Positions 17,453 to 26,760 of a stretch of DNA of 64,000 nt are shown one piece after another. The translations under genes and the position numbers were made by a program. This DNA comes from Aquibacillus rhizosphaerae (GTDB taxonomy: Bacteria; Bacillota; Bacilli; Bacillales; Amphibacillaceae), in assembly GCF_030282825.1 (NCBI RefSeq), contig NZ_JASTZU010000037.1, forward strand, positions 62,001-126,000. The letters run 5' to 3'. How positions within the stretch are numbered: position 1 is the stretch's first letter; every line of letters begins with the position of its first letter. The notes below the pieces were generated by a model. The model saw nothing but the letters and a program-made list of their open reading frames with translations, made no database searches and had not been told where the DNA came from.

Positions 17453-18619
17453 TTGCAAAACTTTACATATTTTAACCCTACAAAATTGATTTTCGGAAAA
17501 GGCCAGTTAGAACAATTAAAAGAAGAGGTACCAAAATACGGAAAAAAGGTATTGTTAGTCTATGGTGGAGGAAGCATTAAACGTAATGGGCTTTATGAAG
17601 ATGTTAAAGCGAATTTGTCTGAAATAGGTGCAACTGTATTTGAACTTGGAGGCGTTGAACCAAATCCGAGAGTAACAACAGCTAGAAAAGGTATCAAGTT
17701 ATGCAAAGAAGAAGGTATTGAATTTATCCTTGCTGTAGGTGGGGGAAGTACGATTGATTGTACAAAAGCAATTGCTGCGGGCGCAAAATCAGAACATGAT
17801 ATTTGGGACATCGTTACAAAAAAAGCAGCAGTTGAAGATGCATTACCATTTGGGACAGTATTAACTCTTGCTGCCACAGGTTCTGAAATGAACGCCGGAT
17901 CTGTTATTACAAATTGGGAAACAAACGAAAAGCATGGATGGGGTAGCCCTTACACATATCCAAGATTTTCAATTCTCGATCCAGTAAATACATTTTCCGT
18001 TCCAAGAGACCAAACTATTTATGGAATAGTTGATATGATGTCACATGCGTTAGAGCATTATTTCCATCATGAAACAAACACGTTACTTCAAGATCGTATG
18101 GTAGAAGCGATTTTGAGAACTGTAATTGAAACTGCTCCAAAATTACTAGAGAACTTAGAAAGTTATGAGCATCGCTCAACTATTTTATATAATGGGACAA
18201 TGGCGCTTAACGGCATGGTAAATATGGGTTATCACGGCGACTGGGCGACACATAACCTCGAACATGCAGTATCAGCAGTACACGACATCCCACACGGAGG
18301 CGGATTAGCAATATTGTTCCCGAATTGGATGGAGCATACAATTGACGCAAATGTATCTCGTTTTAAAAAGTTGGCAATGCGCGTATTTGATGTGAATCCT
18401 GATGGTAAATCAGATCGTGAAATTGGACTTGAAGGCATTAACAAACTCCGTTCTTTTTGGAGTAGTATTGATGCCCCTTCACGTTTAGCTGACTACGATA
18501 TTACGGAGGATAGCATTGAGGTAATGGCAGAAAAAACAGTTAGTGCCTCACCTGAATTTGGTAACTTTAAAAAACTAACAAAAGAAGACTCCATTTCTAT
18601 ATATAAAGCTAGTCTATAA
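17453..18619 (+). CDS. Iron-containing alcohol dehydrogenase, BdhA/YugJ type
   Basis: A 388-residue NADPH- or NADH-dependent butanol/alcohol dehydrogenase. It has the [15 protein letters not shown] cofactor motif and the metal ligands of the family in [12 protein letters not shown] and [20 protein letters not shown], both complete. AGGTGATG precedes TTG 17453, the only start that gives the standard N terminus [17 protein letters not shown]. It stands alone between repeat copy B and a terminator. Together with AdhE it could dispose of reducing equivalents or detoxify aldehydes; the physiological substrate is not determined. Confidence 0.93.
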   Translation: MQNFTYFNPTKLIFGKGQLEQLKEEVPKYGKKVLLVYGGGSIKRNGLYEDVKANLSEIGATVFELGGVEPNPRVTTARKGIKLCKEEGIEFILAVGGGSTIDCTKAIAAGAKSEHDIWDIVTKKAAVEDALPFGTVLTLAATGSEMNAGSVITNWETNEKHGWGSPYTYPRFSILDPVNTFSVPRDQTIYGIVDMMSHALEHYFHHETNTLLQDRMVEAILRTVIETAPKLLENLESYEHRSTILYNGTMALNGMVNMGYHGDWATHNLEHAVSAVHDIPHGGGLAILFPNWMEHTIDANVSRFKKLAMRVFDVNPDGKSDREIGLEGINKLRSFWSSIDAPSRLADYDITEDSIEVMAEKTVSASPEFGNFKKLTKEDSISIYKASL

Positions 18620-18623
18620 TTTT

Positions 18624-18658
18624 AAAAACCTGAACCTTTACGAGGTTCAGGTTTTTAC
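18624..18658 (+). terminator. Terminator of the alcohol dehydrogenase gene
   Basis: A 14-bp perfect stem AAAAACCTGAACCT/AGGTTCAGGTTTTT (18624-18637, 18643-18656); symmetrical A and T runs would also allow use by the minus-strand ytzI-like gene. Confidence 0.88.
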
Positions 18659-18666
18659 TTTACTAG

Positions 18667-18828
18667 TTATTTCTTTTCTTCATCGTTTGTTTCCTGATTC
18701 TCTTTATTGTTTTTTGATGGTAATGGGTCAACCGTATGTTGGTAGGCGTAGCCTTTATTTATCGTAATCAAAGAAAGAACTAGAACAAACATGGTTACTA
18801 GAACACACACCACAATAACTGCTATCAT
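18667..18828 (-). CDS. Small membrane protein, YtzI-like, 53 aa
   Basis: A short gene found by reading the minus strand. The protein is one N-terminal hydrophobic helix (IAVIVVCVLVTMFVLVLSLI) followed by NKGYAYQHTVDPLPSKN and a charged tail ending NDEEKK. The Y-X-Y-X-H-T-X-D-P-L signature after the helix matches the small Bacillus YtzI proteins as I remember them. AGGGG lies seven bases before ATG 18828, and it converges on a bidirectional terminator. Function unknown. Confidence 0.65.
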   Translation of the reverse strand: MIAVIVVCVLVTMFVLVLSLITINKGYAYQHTVDPLPSKNNKENQETNDEEKK

Positions 18829-19118
18829 AAAAAAACCCCTTACTTTCTATTCTAATCCATCTATCATCCCTTACCCCAAGTACTTAGCTCACCCTAGGGC
18901 ACTTAAGGCTATTCTCAGAGTAGCGTTTTCTCCCATATAGCGGACTATTGATTTAAGGACTCAGGCGGGCTATTCGGCTCTAGTCGAACCTGACATATGC
19001 TAATAGTTAGTTATACACTTTTCTTTTTTGTTATTAAAACGATGCATAATACCTTTTCAATCATCTCATAATAAAAAGATTATTTAAGCCTTAAACATAT
19101 TTTCGAGGAGTGAACTAA
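18829..19118. other. Intergenic region without recognised gene
   Basis: About 290 bases. A relatively GC-rich stretch (18880-19005) contains short inverted words (GCTATTCT and AGAGTAGC) but no frame, T-tract terminator or known RNA motif that I can identify. The stress gene promoter must lie in the AT-rich last 100 bases. Confidence 0.4.
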
Positions 19119-19541
19119 ATGGTACAAACAGCTAACAAAAAAGAAATTGAAGAAATACTGAACGATCACCAACTAGGTACTCTTGCAACAGTAAAAGATA
19201 ATAAACCCTTTTCACGCTACATGACGTTCTTCAATGATAATTTCACCTTATATACAGCTACAGATAGAGAGACACATAAAGTGGATGATATTAATAAGAA
19301 TCCTAATGTACACATATTGCTCGGTTATACTTATGATGGAATTAACGATAAATATATAGAAATCGAAGGGCAAGCAGAGATCCATGATAATCAAAATATA
19401 AAAGAAAAGTTATGGAATGATAAGCTAAAGCCATGGTTTAACGGACCTGAAGACCCAAGCTACACCGTTTTGAAAATTGTTCCAACAAAAATAAGGTTGA
19501 TGAACACAACTAATTCAGAGCCACAAATACTAGAATTATAA
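19119..19541 (+). CDS. Pyridoxamine-phosphate-oxidase-fold stress protein (GSP26-like)
   Basis: A 140-residue FMN-binding split-barrel protein of the pyridoxamine 5'-phosphate oxidase-related group, closest in size and wording to Bacillus general stress protein 26 (YdaG): LGTLATVKDNKPFSRYMTFF, LYTATDRETHKVDDI and the ending KIRLMNTTNSEPQILEL. It lacks the residues that define true PdxH, so a flavin or heme-related stress role is more likely than vitamin B6 synthesis. CGAGGAGTG precedes ATG 19119. It is monocistronic. Confidence 0.85.
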   Translation: MVQTANKKEIEEILNDHQLGTLATVKDNKPFSRYMTFFNDNFTLYTATDRETHKVDDINKNPNVHILLGYTYDGINDKYIEIEGQAEIHDNQNIKEKLWNDKLKPWFNGPEDPSYTVLKIVPTKIRLMNTTNSEPQILEL

Positions 19542-19656
19542 TAATCAGTTCCAATTACCTATTTTAATCAGAAGGCTGCTACAGTAGGGGTCTTCTGAAT
19601 TTCAATTTCGCTGTTGCATTGTTTAACAGAGAGTATAGATATGTAAAATAGCCCTA

Positions 19657-20829
19657 TTAGATAACCTCTATCTTATCTTCTACTCTTCCTATACAAACTT
19701 GATTACCACCATTTGCTTTTGCTTTATAAAGTGCCTTATCTGCTAATTCTAATAGTGAGTCAGATGCTTCCTCATCTTTCGGAATATACCCCGCTACACC
19801 TGCACTAATGGTCACACAGTCACTGGTCGATGATCCTTGATGCGGGAATGCAAATTCTTCTATATTCATTCTCAAGCGATTGGCAATCATTACGGCATCA
19901 GTTCGTTTTATTCCTGGTAAAATGACTACAAATTCCTCTCCGCCATAACGTGCACTTAGTCCACCTTCTACAGTTATAGTATCGTGCAAAATCTTAGCAA
20001 TGGTCTTTAAACACGTATCACCTTTGAGATGACCATATAAATCATTATACTTTTTGAAATGATCAATATCGATTAATATGACAGATAAAGGATGTTCTTT
20101 CATGATTGCCTGTTCCCACTCTTCGTCTAAAGTTTGATCAAAAGATCGTCGATTAGCTATACCCGTTAATCCATCTTGGTTTGCTAACGTTTTCAAATCC
20201 TCTTGCAATTTCTTTCGGTCACTTATGTCATGGAACATTCCTATAATACTAACCACTTTATTGTTCACCTTTACAGGAACTGCCATTAGCTCAACATCAA
20301 ATATTCGTCCATCCGGATGAACTACAGAAGTTTCGCAGCGTTTTGTTTCACCCGCCAAACAAGAGGAAAAGGATGCTTCATTTCTTTTATAATCATTTTC
20401 CACAAAAAAAATACTTACATTTTTCCCAATTAAATACTCACGTTTAACTCCAAAATAAACTTCGATTTTTTTGTTAACATCTTGAATAATCCCGTTTTTA
20501 TCAATGGAAAAGGAAAACAGCAACTCATTGTGAAACAATGAGGAAAAGCTTTTTAAACCAATTTCCTTTTTTACATTATTTGTATAAAAAAAATAAAAAA
20601 ACAAACACAACATAAAAAAACCTGCCAACACCTTTAGTAAAACAGAATTAATATCAGTTGCTTCAACATATATAAAATTTAAAATCATAAATATCGGAAA
20701 AAGAATACAAACTACTTTTAGTGTTTTAAAAAAAGCGTATATTCTTATATCTTTTGTAACAATACCTTTTTGGCTAAATTTAAACACGGATATTGCCCCC
20801 ATTCCGTGACGGATACGTATATTATACAT
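19657..20829 (-). CDS. Membrane-bound PAS-GGDEF diguanylate cyclase
   Basis: Makes the second messenger cyclic di-GMP from two GTP. Two N-terminal membrane helices (about residues 35-85) are followed by a PAS domain (about 100-215, ending IIGMFHDISDRKKLQEDL) and a GGDEF domain (about 220-385) starting DGLTGIANRRSFD, with the active-site motif RYGGEEF intact. The inhibitory RxxD site five residues before GGEEF is absent, so product inhibition there is unlikely. The PAS domain may sense redox or a small ligand. ATG 20829 lacks a good ribosome site; GTG at about 20788 is an alternative start. Monocistronic. Confidence 0.92.
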   Translation of the reverse strand: MYNIRIRHGMGAISVFKFSQKGIVTKDIRIYAFFKTLKVVCILFPIFMILNFIYVEATDINSVLLKVLAGFFMLCLFFYFFYTNNVKKEIGLKSFSSLFHNELLFSFSIDKNGIIQDVNKKIEVYFGVKREYLIGKNVSIFFVENDYKRNEASFSSCLAGETKRCETSVVHPDGRIFDVELMAVPVKVNNKVVSIIGMFHDISDRKKLQEDLKTLANQDGLTGIANRRSFDQTLDEEWEQAIMKEHPLSVILIDIDHFKKYNDLYGHLKGDTCLKTIAKILHDTITVEGGLSARYGGEEFVVILPGIKRTDAVMIANRLRMNIEEFAFPHQGSSTSDCVTISAGVAGYIPKDEEASDSLLELADKALYKAKANGGNQVCIGRVEDKIEVI

Positions 20830-21009
20830 GACAATAAGTATTTATTAACCATTATTATCCACAAAATTTAATTAATTTTATTATTATTCAGAATTATTGG
20901 AGGCAATACGCTTTAATTAACTTATTTAGTTATAATTTCTATTATAATTACTAATTTAGCATAATTCGTATAACGTCAATTAATAATCCTTCGGCATACA
21001 TCGATTAAG

Positions 21010-22032
21010 CTAAGAAACAATTTCTTGTATTCGAACTAGTGTCTTTTCAATGTCTTCTTTTGTTACATCATAATTAGTAACAAAGCGAATCGAATTAGTA
21101 CCATAAGCACCTGCTAGTATACCTCGTGACTTTAATTCTTCTAGGAATTGATTCACTGAATAACCAGTATTTTTCACATTAACCAATATGATGTTTGTCT
21201 CTACTTTATTTTCCACTTGTAATTTATCTATATTTGCTAGGCCATTGGCTAACTTTTTGGCAAAATCATGATCTTCCACAAGACGCTCTACATTTTCCGT
21301 TAGCGCTACTAAACCTGGTCCCGCAATGATTCCCGCTTGTCTTAAACCACCACCAAGTCGTTTTCTCCATTTTTTTGCTTTTGCGATAAACTGCCTATCA
21401 CCGGCAATTATCGAACCAACGGGAGCACCTAGTCCTTTAGATAAACAAAATTGAACCGTATCCGTGTACTTAGCATAGGTTCTAACTGAAATCCCTGACG
21501 CTACGGACGCATTAAATAGTCGAGCCCCATCCAAGTGAACAGGAATATTATTTCTATTTGCTATAGAGTAAATTTCTCGCATGTTTTCTAATGGTACTAT
21601 AGCTCCACCAGCCTTGTTGTGTGTGTTTTCTAAACAGATTAGCGTAGTATCAGGAAAATGAATATCGTCCTTGCGAATCGTTGTTTCAACATCTTTTGGA
21701 TTCATTGCACCTCGTGTCCCTTGTATAGGATTTGATTGAACACCAGCTAGGGCAGAAAACGCAGCAGCTTCATATAAAAATATATGTGCATTTGCTTCTA
21801 AGATAACTTCATCACCCGGTTTACAATGGGTCAATGCTGCAATTTGATTGCCTTGTGTACCACTCGTTACAAATAATGCTGATTCTTTGCCTAATATTTC
21901 TGCCGCAGTCTCCTCCAACTTGTTTACAGTGGCATCCTCTCCATAAACATCATCACCTACTTCCGCTTCATAAGCAGCCTTTCTCATTGCCTTTGATGGT
22001 TTCGTGACAGTATCACTTCGCAAGTCAATCAT
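21010..22032 (-). CDS. ltaE: Low-specificity L-threonine aldolase
   Basis: A pyridoxal-phosphate enzyme that cleaves L-threonine or allo-threonine to glycine and acetaldehyde. Recognised by MIDLRSDTVTKPS, VGDDVYGEDATVNKLEE, the HLDGARLFNA segment and the PLP lysine in FCLSKGLGAPVGSI. At 340 residues it is full length. A longer frame begins at 22077, but GAGGAGGTAA lies just before ATG 22032. It is divergent from the adhE unit; both make or use acetaldehyde, but no shared control is visible beyond the common intergenic region. Confidence 0.94.
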   Translation of the reverse strand: MIDLRSDTVTKPSKAMRKAAYEAEVGDDVYGEDATVNKLEETAAEILGKESALFVTSGTQGNQIAALTHCKPGDEVILEANAHIFLYEAAAFSALAGVQSNPIQGTRGAMNPKDVETTIRKDDIHFPDTTLICLENTHNKAGGAIVPLENMREIYSIANRNNIPVHLDGARLFNASVASGISVRTYAKYTDTVQFCLSKGLGAPVGSIIAGDRQFIAKAKKWRKRLGGGLRQAGIIAGPGLVALTENVERLVEDHDFAKKLANGLANIDKLQVENKVETNIILVNVKNTGYSVNQFLEELKSRGILAGAYGTNSIRFVTNYDVTKEDIEKTLVRIQEIVS

Positions 22033-22113
22033 CGCGTTACCTCCTCTTAAATATCTTTTATATATGATACTACACAAGAAGCTATCATTGGTAAATTCCG
22101 CTCAACCTCTATT

Positions 22114-22131
22114 TTGTGAATAGTTTCACAA
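22114..22131. promoter_or_regulatory. Rex-type operator upstream of adhE
   Basis: TTGTGAATAGTTTCACAA is a perfect palindrome matching the Rex consensus TTGTGAA-N4-TTCACAA, and also contains TGTGA-N6-TCACA usable by Fnr. Rex represses fermentation genes until NADH rises, and adhE is a standard target in Gram-positive bacteria. A likely -10 region TATTAT lies at 22172-22177, so the site is about 60 bases upstream of the start. It sits between divergent ltaE and the adhE unit. Confidence 0.8.
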
Positions 22132-22209
22132 ACTTGTCACAATTACCACATTTTGTAAACGCTATCACCTGTTATTATAAATTTATAAAGAGCGAAGGGG
22201 TGAAAAAAT

Positions 22210-22446
22210 ATGATCTTATACGATTGGAAAAACTTTGGTACAGACACCGATATCTATACACTTGAAACGTTTGAAGAAGAAATTGGTGACGAATTCGAAG
22301 CGATGTTGTTTGATGAAAAAAAGGAAATGCCTACCTACATTTGGACAAAGAAATTTGTAGTTAACATCAAAACCAATGCCAGAATGTATAAAGATGTTTC
22401 TTTTTTAAAGATCCCCCGGAACCCATCGGTAATAAGCGAAGATTAG
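22210..22446 (+). CDS. Hypothetical 78-aa protein in front of adhE
   Basis: Not recognised. An acidic N-terminal half (TLETFEEEIGDEFEAMLFDEKKE) is followed by a basic segment with IWTKKFVVNIKTNARMYKD; no membrane segment or cysteine is present. AAGGGGTG precedes ATG 22210, and 55 bases separate it from adhE on the same strand with no terminator between, so it is cotranscribed and under the same Rex-type site. That makes a role in anaerobic alcohol metabolism conceivable, but this is inference only. Confidence 0.7.
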   Translation: MILYDWKNFGTDTDIYTLETFEEEIGDEFEAMLFDEKKEMPTYIWTKKFVVNIKTNARMYKDVSFLKIPRNPSVISED

Positions 22447-22501
22447 TTTTTTTGGGTTTACATGCTCAATACTTCACAAAAATGAAAATGGAGGGTTTAA
22501 C

Positions 22502-25108
22502 ATGGCTACTAAAGTAAACAAAAAAACGGAGCAAGAAAATACGGTAGTACAAAGCATTGACACTTTGGTTGATAACGGAAAAAAAGCACTGAAAGAGATG
22601 AAAAACCTGAATCAAGAACAGGTAGATCGTATTGTTAAAGAAATGGCTTTAGCAGGACTCGATCAGCATATGCAACTAGCAAAACTAGCCGTTGAAGAGA
22701 CTGGTCGTGGTGTTTATGAAGATAAGATAATTAAAAACATTTTTGCTACAGAATATATATACCATAATGTGAAATACGATAAAACAATTGGTGTTATCAA
22801 TGAAAATCCACATGATGGTATTGTAGAAATTGCTGAGCCTATCGGGGTTATAGCTGGGGTTACACCAGTAACAAATCCAACATCAACAACGATGTTCAAA
22901 TCAATTATTTCAATAAAAACTGGAAACCCTATTATCTTTGCATTCCATCCATCAGCACAGAAAAGCAGCTCTACTGCTGCACGTGTTCTTTATGAAGCAG
23001 CAGTGAAGGCTGGAGCACCAGAACACTGCATTCAATGGATTGAAACACCTTCACTAGAAGCAACACAAACGTTAATGAATCATGATAGAATTTCTTTAAT
23101 TCTAGCTACTGGAGGAGCAGGCATGGTGAAAGCCGCTTATAGCTCTGGGAAGCCTGCATTAGGGGTTGGACCGGGTAACGTGCCATGTTACTTTGAAAAA
23201 ACTACAAACATCAAACGTTCAGTGAATGATCTAATTTTATCAAAAACATTTGATAACGGAATGATCTGCGCTTCTGAACAAGCGGTTATTATTGATAAAG
23301 AAATCTATGAAGCTGTTAAACAAGAAATGAAAGACAATAATTGCTATTTCTTAAATGCAGAAGAAAAAGCAAAAGTTGAAAAACTAGTTATAAATGAAAA
23401 TACGTGTGCGGTTAATCCTTCTATAGTGGGTATGAAACCTGTAAAAATTGCTGAAATGGCTGGAGTTACGATTCCTGAGGATACAAAAATTATTGTAGCC
23501 GAATTAACAGGCGTAGGACCTGATCATCCATTATCTCGAGAAAAGCTTAGCCCTGTACTCGCTTGTTTCAAAGCAACTAGCACCGAAGAGGGGTTAAAAC
23601 GAGCGGAAGAAATGCTTGAATTTGGTGGCCTTGGACACTCAGCTGTCATTCACTCTGCAGACCAAGCAGTCATTGATCAATTCGGTAGAAGAATGAAAGC
23701 TGGTCGTTTAATAGTTAACGCACCATCTTCTCAGGGAGCAATCGGTGATATATATAATGCCTACATGCCTTCATTGACACTAGGCTGTGGATCTTATGGC
23801 GGAAACTCTGTATCTACGAATGTTGGAGCTGTACACTTAATAAACGTGAAAAAGATGGCGAAAAGGAATGTTAATATGCAATGGTTCAAGATTCCACCAA
23901 AAATTTACTTTGAGAAAAACTCTGTTCAATATCTAGCAAAAATGCCTAAAATTTCTAAAGCCTTTATTGTTACAGACCCAATGATGGTTAAGCTCGGTTA
24001 TGTTGATAAAGTTTTATATAACTTACGTAAACGTCCTGATTATGTTCATTGTGAAATATTCTCTGATGTGGAACCTGATCCATCAAAAGAGACTGTTATG
24101 CGCGGTGCTGCAGCAATGGATGCGTTCCAACCCGATGTAATCATTGCACTTGGTGGTGGATCTGCAATGGATGCGGCAAAAGGAATGTGGTTATTCCACG
24201 AACATCCAGATACAGACTTTAATGGTTTAAAACAAAAATTCTTAGATATTCGAAAGCGAGTTTATAAGTATCCTGAATTAGGTGGACGCGCACAATTTGT
24301 AGCGATTCCGACTACATCAGGTACTGGATCTGAAGTTACATCATTCTCTGTTATTACCGATAAAGAAAATAATATTAAATATCCACTTGCAGACTATGAG
24401 TTAACACCAGATGTAGCAATCATTGATCCACAGTTCGTTATGACCGTTCCAGCAACAGTAACTGCTGATACAGGAATGGATGTATTGACACACGCAATCG
24501 AGGCTTATGTTTCTAATATGGCAAATGACTATACAGATGGACTGGCTATTAAAGCTATTCAGTTAGTATTTGAATATTTACCACTTGCATACAAAGATGG
24601 AGCAAATGAAAAAGCACGCGAAAAAATGCATAACGCATCTACAATTGCTGGTATGGCATTCGCCAATGCATTCTTAGGAATAAACCATAGCCTTGCTCAC
24701 AAATTAGGTGCTGAGTTCCATATTGCTCACGGCCGTGCAAATGCAATATTAATGCCACATGTCATTCGTTACAATGCAAGAAAGCCTAAGAAATTTGCTG
24801 CATTCCCTAAATATGAGCACTTTATTGCAGACCAACGTTATGCTGAAATCGCTAAAATTCTTGGTTTACCGGCTAGAACAACCGAAGAAGGCGTTGAGAG
24901 CTTAGTGCAAGCAGTCATCAAACTCGCTAAAGAATTAAACATTCCAATGAGTATTGCAGAAAACGGCGTAAGCAAAAAAGACTTTGAAGAAAAAGTAGAC
25001 TATTTAGCAGATCGTGCATTCGAAGATCAATGTACAACAGCAAATCCTAAACTTCCTTTAGTAACAGAACTTGCTGAAGTATATCGCAATACATTTAAAG
25101 GCGTTTAA
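22502..25108 (+). CDS. adhE: Bifunctional acetaldehyde-CoA/alcohol dehydrogenase
   Basis: Converts acetyl-CoA to ethanol in two NADH-dependent steps. The N-terminal aldehyde dehydrogenase domain (about 1-440) carries the catalytic C256 in NGMICASEQAVI; a linker leads to an iron alcohol dehydrogenase domain (about 455-868) with GGGSAMDAAKGMW, TTSGTGSEVTSFSVI and the iron-binding histidines of GINHSLAHKLGAEFHIAHGRANA. The length of 868 is standard. GGAGGG precedes ATG 22502. Together with PflB it completes a formate-plus-ethanol fermentation, and the Rex-type palindrome upstream fits control by NADH/NAD. Confidence 0.97.
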   Translation: MATKVNKKTEQENTVVQSIDTLVDNGKKALKEMKNLNQEQVDRIVKEMALAGLDQHMQLAKLAVEETGRGVYEDKIIKNIFATEYIYHNVKYDKTIGVINENPHDGIVEIAEPIGVIAGVTPVTNPTSTTMFKSIISIKTGNPIIFAFHPSAQKSSSTAARVLYEAAVKAGAPEHCIQWIETPSLEATQTLMNHDRISLILATGGAGMVKAAYSSGKPALGVGPGNVPCYFEKTTNIKRSVNDLILSKTFDNGMICASEQAVIIDKEIYEAVKQEMKDNNCYFLNAEEKAKVEKLVINENTCAVNPSIVGMKPVKIAEMAGVTIPEDTKIIVAELTGVGPDHPLSREKLSPVLACFKATSTEEGLKRAEEMLEFGGLGHSAVIHSADQAVIDQFGRRMKAGRLIVNAPSSQGAIGDIYNAYMPSLTLGCGSYGGNSVSTNVGAVHLINVKKMAKRNVNMQWFKIPPKIYFEKNSVQYLAKMPKISKAFIVTDPMMVKLGYVDKVLYNLRKRPDYVHCEIFSDVEPDPSKETVMRGAAAMDAFQPDVIIALGGGSAMDAAKGMWLFHEHPDTDFNGLKQKFLDIRKRVYKYPELGGRAQFVAIPTTSGTGSEVTSFSVITDKENNIKYPLADYELTPDVAIIDPQFVMTVPATVTADTGMDVLTHAIEAYVSNMANDYTDGLAIKAIQLVFEYLPLAYKDGANEKAREKMHNASTIAGMAFANAFLGINHSLAHKLGAEFHIAHGRANAILMPHVIRYNARKPKKFAAFPKYEHFIADQRYAEIAKILGLPARTTEEGVESLVQAVIKLAKELNIPMSIAENGVSKKDFEEKVDYLADRAFEDQCTTANPKLPLVTELAEVYRNTFKGV

Positions 25109-25145
25109 TACTAGTAATATTTCCTCTCCCAAATTATATAGATTT

Positions 25146-25175
25146 TCCTCCCTTAATTAGGGAGGATTTTTTTAT
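25146..25175 (+). terminator. Terminator of adhE
   Basis: TCCTCCC (25146-25152) pairs with GGGAGGA (25160-25166) around TTAATTA, followed by a run of seven T's. Confidence 0.85.
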
Positions 25176-25209
25176 TTGAAAAAGAATTTCATGTATAGAG
25201 GTGATAAAT

Positions 25210-26010
25210 ATGGGGTTGTTTACAAATGAGTCATTAAAAGGACACCATGCTTTAGTTACAGGAGCTACAGGTGGAATAGGATATGAAACAGCACTTCTTT
25301 TAACAAGTATGGGTGCTTCGATTACGATTACGGGACGACGCAAGGAAAGATTAAAACAGTTAGAGAAACAAATTCTAGAACAGAATCCAGAAGCAGTAGT
25401 GTTAAGTATTTCTGCAGACATAAGTATCGAAGAAGACCGAGATAGCCTTATATCTAAAGCGGAAAAAGAAATAGGTGATGTTGATTTATTAGTAAACTCT
25501 GCCGGTAGCCTAGGTGGAGATATAGTTGAGGAGTTACCACAAGCAGAATTAGAACAAATCATGCATATCAATTACACTGTGCCAATCCTTTTATCGCAAC
25601 AAGTTTTCAAAAAAATGAAGCGAAATAAACGAGGCGCGATTGTTAACGTATCCTCCCTGTCAGGATTAAGAGGAACATTTGGCGGGACCGCGTACTGTGG
25701 TTCGAAATTTGCATTAATTGGCTTTACCCAAGCTTTTGCACTCGAAGCTATTGAACATGACGTTAGAGTAAATGCAGTATGTCCAGGTTATGTGGAAACA
25801 GATATGGGCCAAAACGCTATTAGAAGCAAAGCGAAGAGAGAAAATCGTAGTTTTGAAGAACAATACGAGCTTGCGAATAAAGGGCTCCCTTCTGGACGAA
25901 TTACTAAACCTGAAGAAGTTGCTAATACGATTGCCTTCCTTCTTACAGATGCAGCTTCAAATATTGTTGGAGAATCCGTGAAAATTTCAGGAGGAGCCGT
26001 GATGCGTTAA
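25210..26010 (+). CDS. Short-chain dehydrogenase/reductase, FabG-like
   Basis: A 266-residue SDR oxidoreductase. It has the cofactor motif TGATGGIGYETA, NSAGSLGGD as the NNAG-type motif and the catalytic VSSLSGLRG…AYCGSKFAL (Ser, Tyr-X3-Lys), and the C-terminal SGGAVMR. The wording resembles 3-oxoacyl-ACP reductases and acetoacetyl-CoA reductases, but no fatty acid or PHB genes are nearby, so the substrate is open. GTG 25201 overlaps the ribosome site GAGGTGAT; ATG 25210 is chosen. It lies 100 bases after adhE, behind a terminator. Confidence 0.88.
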   Translation: MGLFTNESLKGHHALVTGATGGIGYETALLLTSMGASITITGRRKERLKQLEKQILEQNPEAVVLSISADISIEEDRDSLISKAEKEIGDVDLLVNSAGSLGGDIVEELPQAELEQIMHINYTVPILLSQQVFKKMKRNKRGAIVNVSSLSGLRGTFGGTAYCGSKFALIGFTQAFALEAIEHDVRVNAVCPGYVETDMGQNAIRSKAKRENRSFEEQYELANKGLPSGRITKPEEVANTIAFLLTDAASNIVGESVKISGGAVMR

Positions 26011-26329
26011 TTAATTTCAATCATTAATTGTAAGCTAGTAATAACAACTAAAAGACCAAGTATAGTCTAGTATAGTTCTATGGTGTCTTTCAGAATGTAA
26101 GTGATTTACCTAGAAAACCAGTTAGCAGGAATTAATAACTAGCTCTGGGAGTTAAAACCATGTTCTTAAAATGGTGAATTGGCAAAACTTCAGATAAATC
26201 TAGCTTTGCTCACCTAAGAAACAGCACCTTTTTTTAATTTGACGTTTCTTTGAATTTAGTTAGACTTACGAACAATCAAGTGCAAAGTTTAAATTCATAA
26301 ACTTTGCGCTTTAAATTTCCCTTCTAGCA
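26011..26329. other. Intergenic region, convergent genes
   Basis: About 320 bases without a convincing frame. An imperfect hairpin AAAGAC…GTCTTT (26049-26090) and a perfect one GCAAAGTTT/AAACTTTGC (26282-26290, 26299-26307) are probable 3' ends of the converging SDR and regulator operons. Nothing else is recognised. Confidence 0.45.
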
Positions 26330-26760
26330 CTATTCTTCTCCCAATTCATCAAGTTGCCTTCTTCTAAGGCGATAGACATATACACATGGTATAAATCCAC
26401 ACACAAGGACAATCCCTCCTAATAAAAGTCCACTAAGTACATTACTCCCTGGTGTAATAGCTACGAAATAGACAATTGCTATTACTATGGCAGATAATAC
26501 AGCTATACTTATTAGAAAAGATTTTTTTGGATTTTTTTCACGTTTTCATGCGCGAGACTTACATTCATGGATAGATAAGCAGAGACAACAATTGAAACCA
26601 TAAATACAATCCAAACTGGATTATTACGCATTCCATCCATTCCACCCTGGATTAATTCATATGCTAGGATAATTAGGATCCCCAACGTCTGTACTATATA
26701 GACAATTCGGATATTTTGTAAATTTCGTAATACTAGACGTTCATCCGTTATTTTCTTCAT
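26330..26760 (-). pseudogene. Two-part membrane protein gene broken by a frameshift
   Basis: The first frame (26760-26512) encodes 82 residues starting MKKITDERLVLRNLQNIRIVY with two membrane helices and stops after …SLAHENVKKIQKNLF. Shifting frame by adding one A to the AAAA run at 26543-26546 instead gives …SLAHE-KREKNPKKSFLISIAV… and about 70 further residues with two more helices, ending YVYRLRRRQLDELGEE at TAG 26330-26332; that second frame has no start codon of its own. The fused protein of about 145 residues resembles Bacillus membrane proteins paired with small Xre regulators. Either the gene is disrupted or there is a sequencing error in a homopolymer-rich stretch. Confidence 0.72.

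Noticed and set aside
19568-19598. Hairpin TCAGAAG/CTTCTGA as a terminator
   Set aside because: Only seven base pairs with a 17-base loop and no T run on either strand, too weak to list as a feature.
25134-25571. Minus-strand frame of 145 codons opposite the SDR gene
   Set aside because: Shadow of the strongly supported SDR gene at 25210-26010; Ser/Asn/Pro-rich with no domain.
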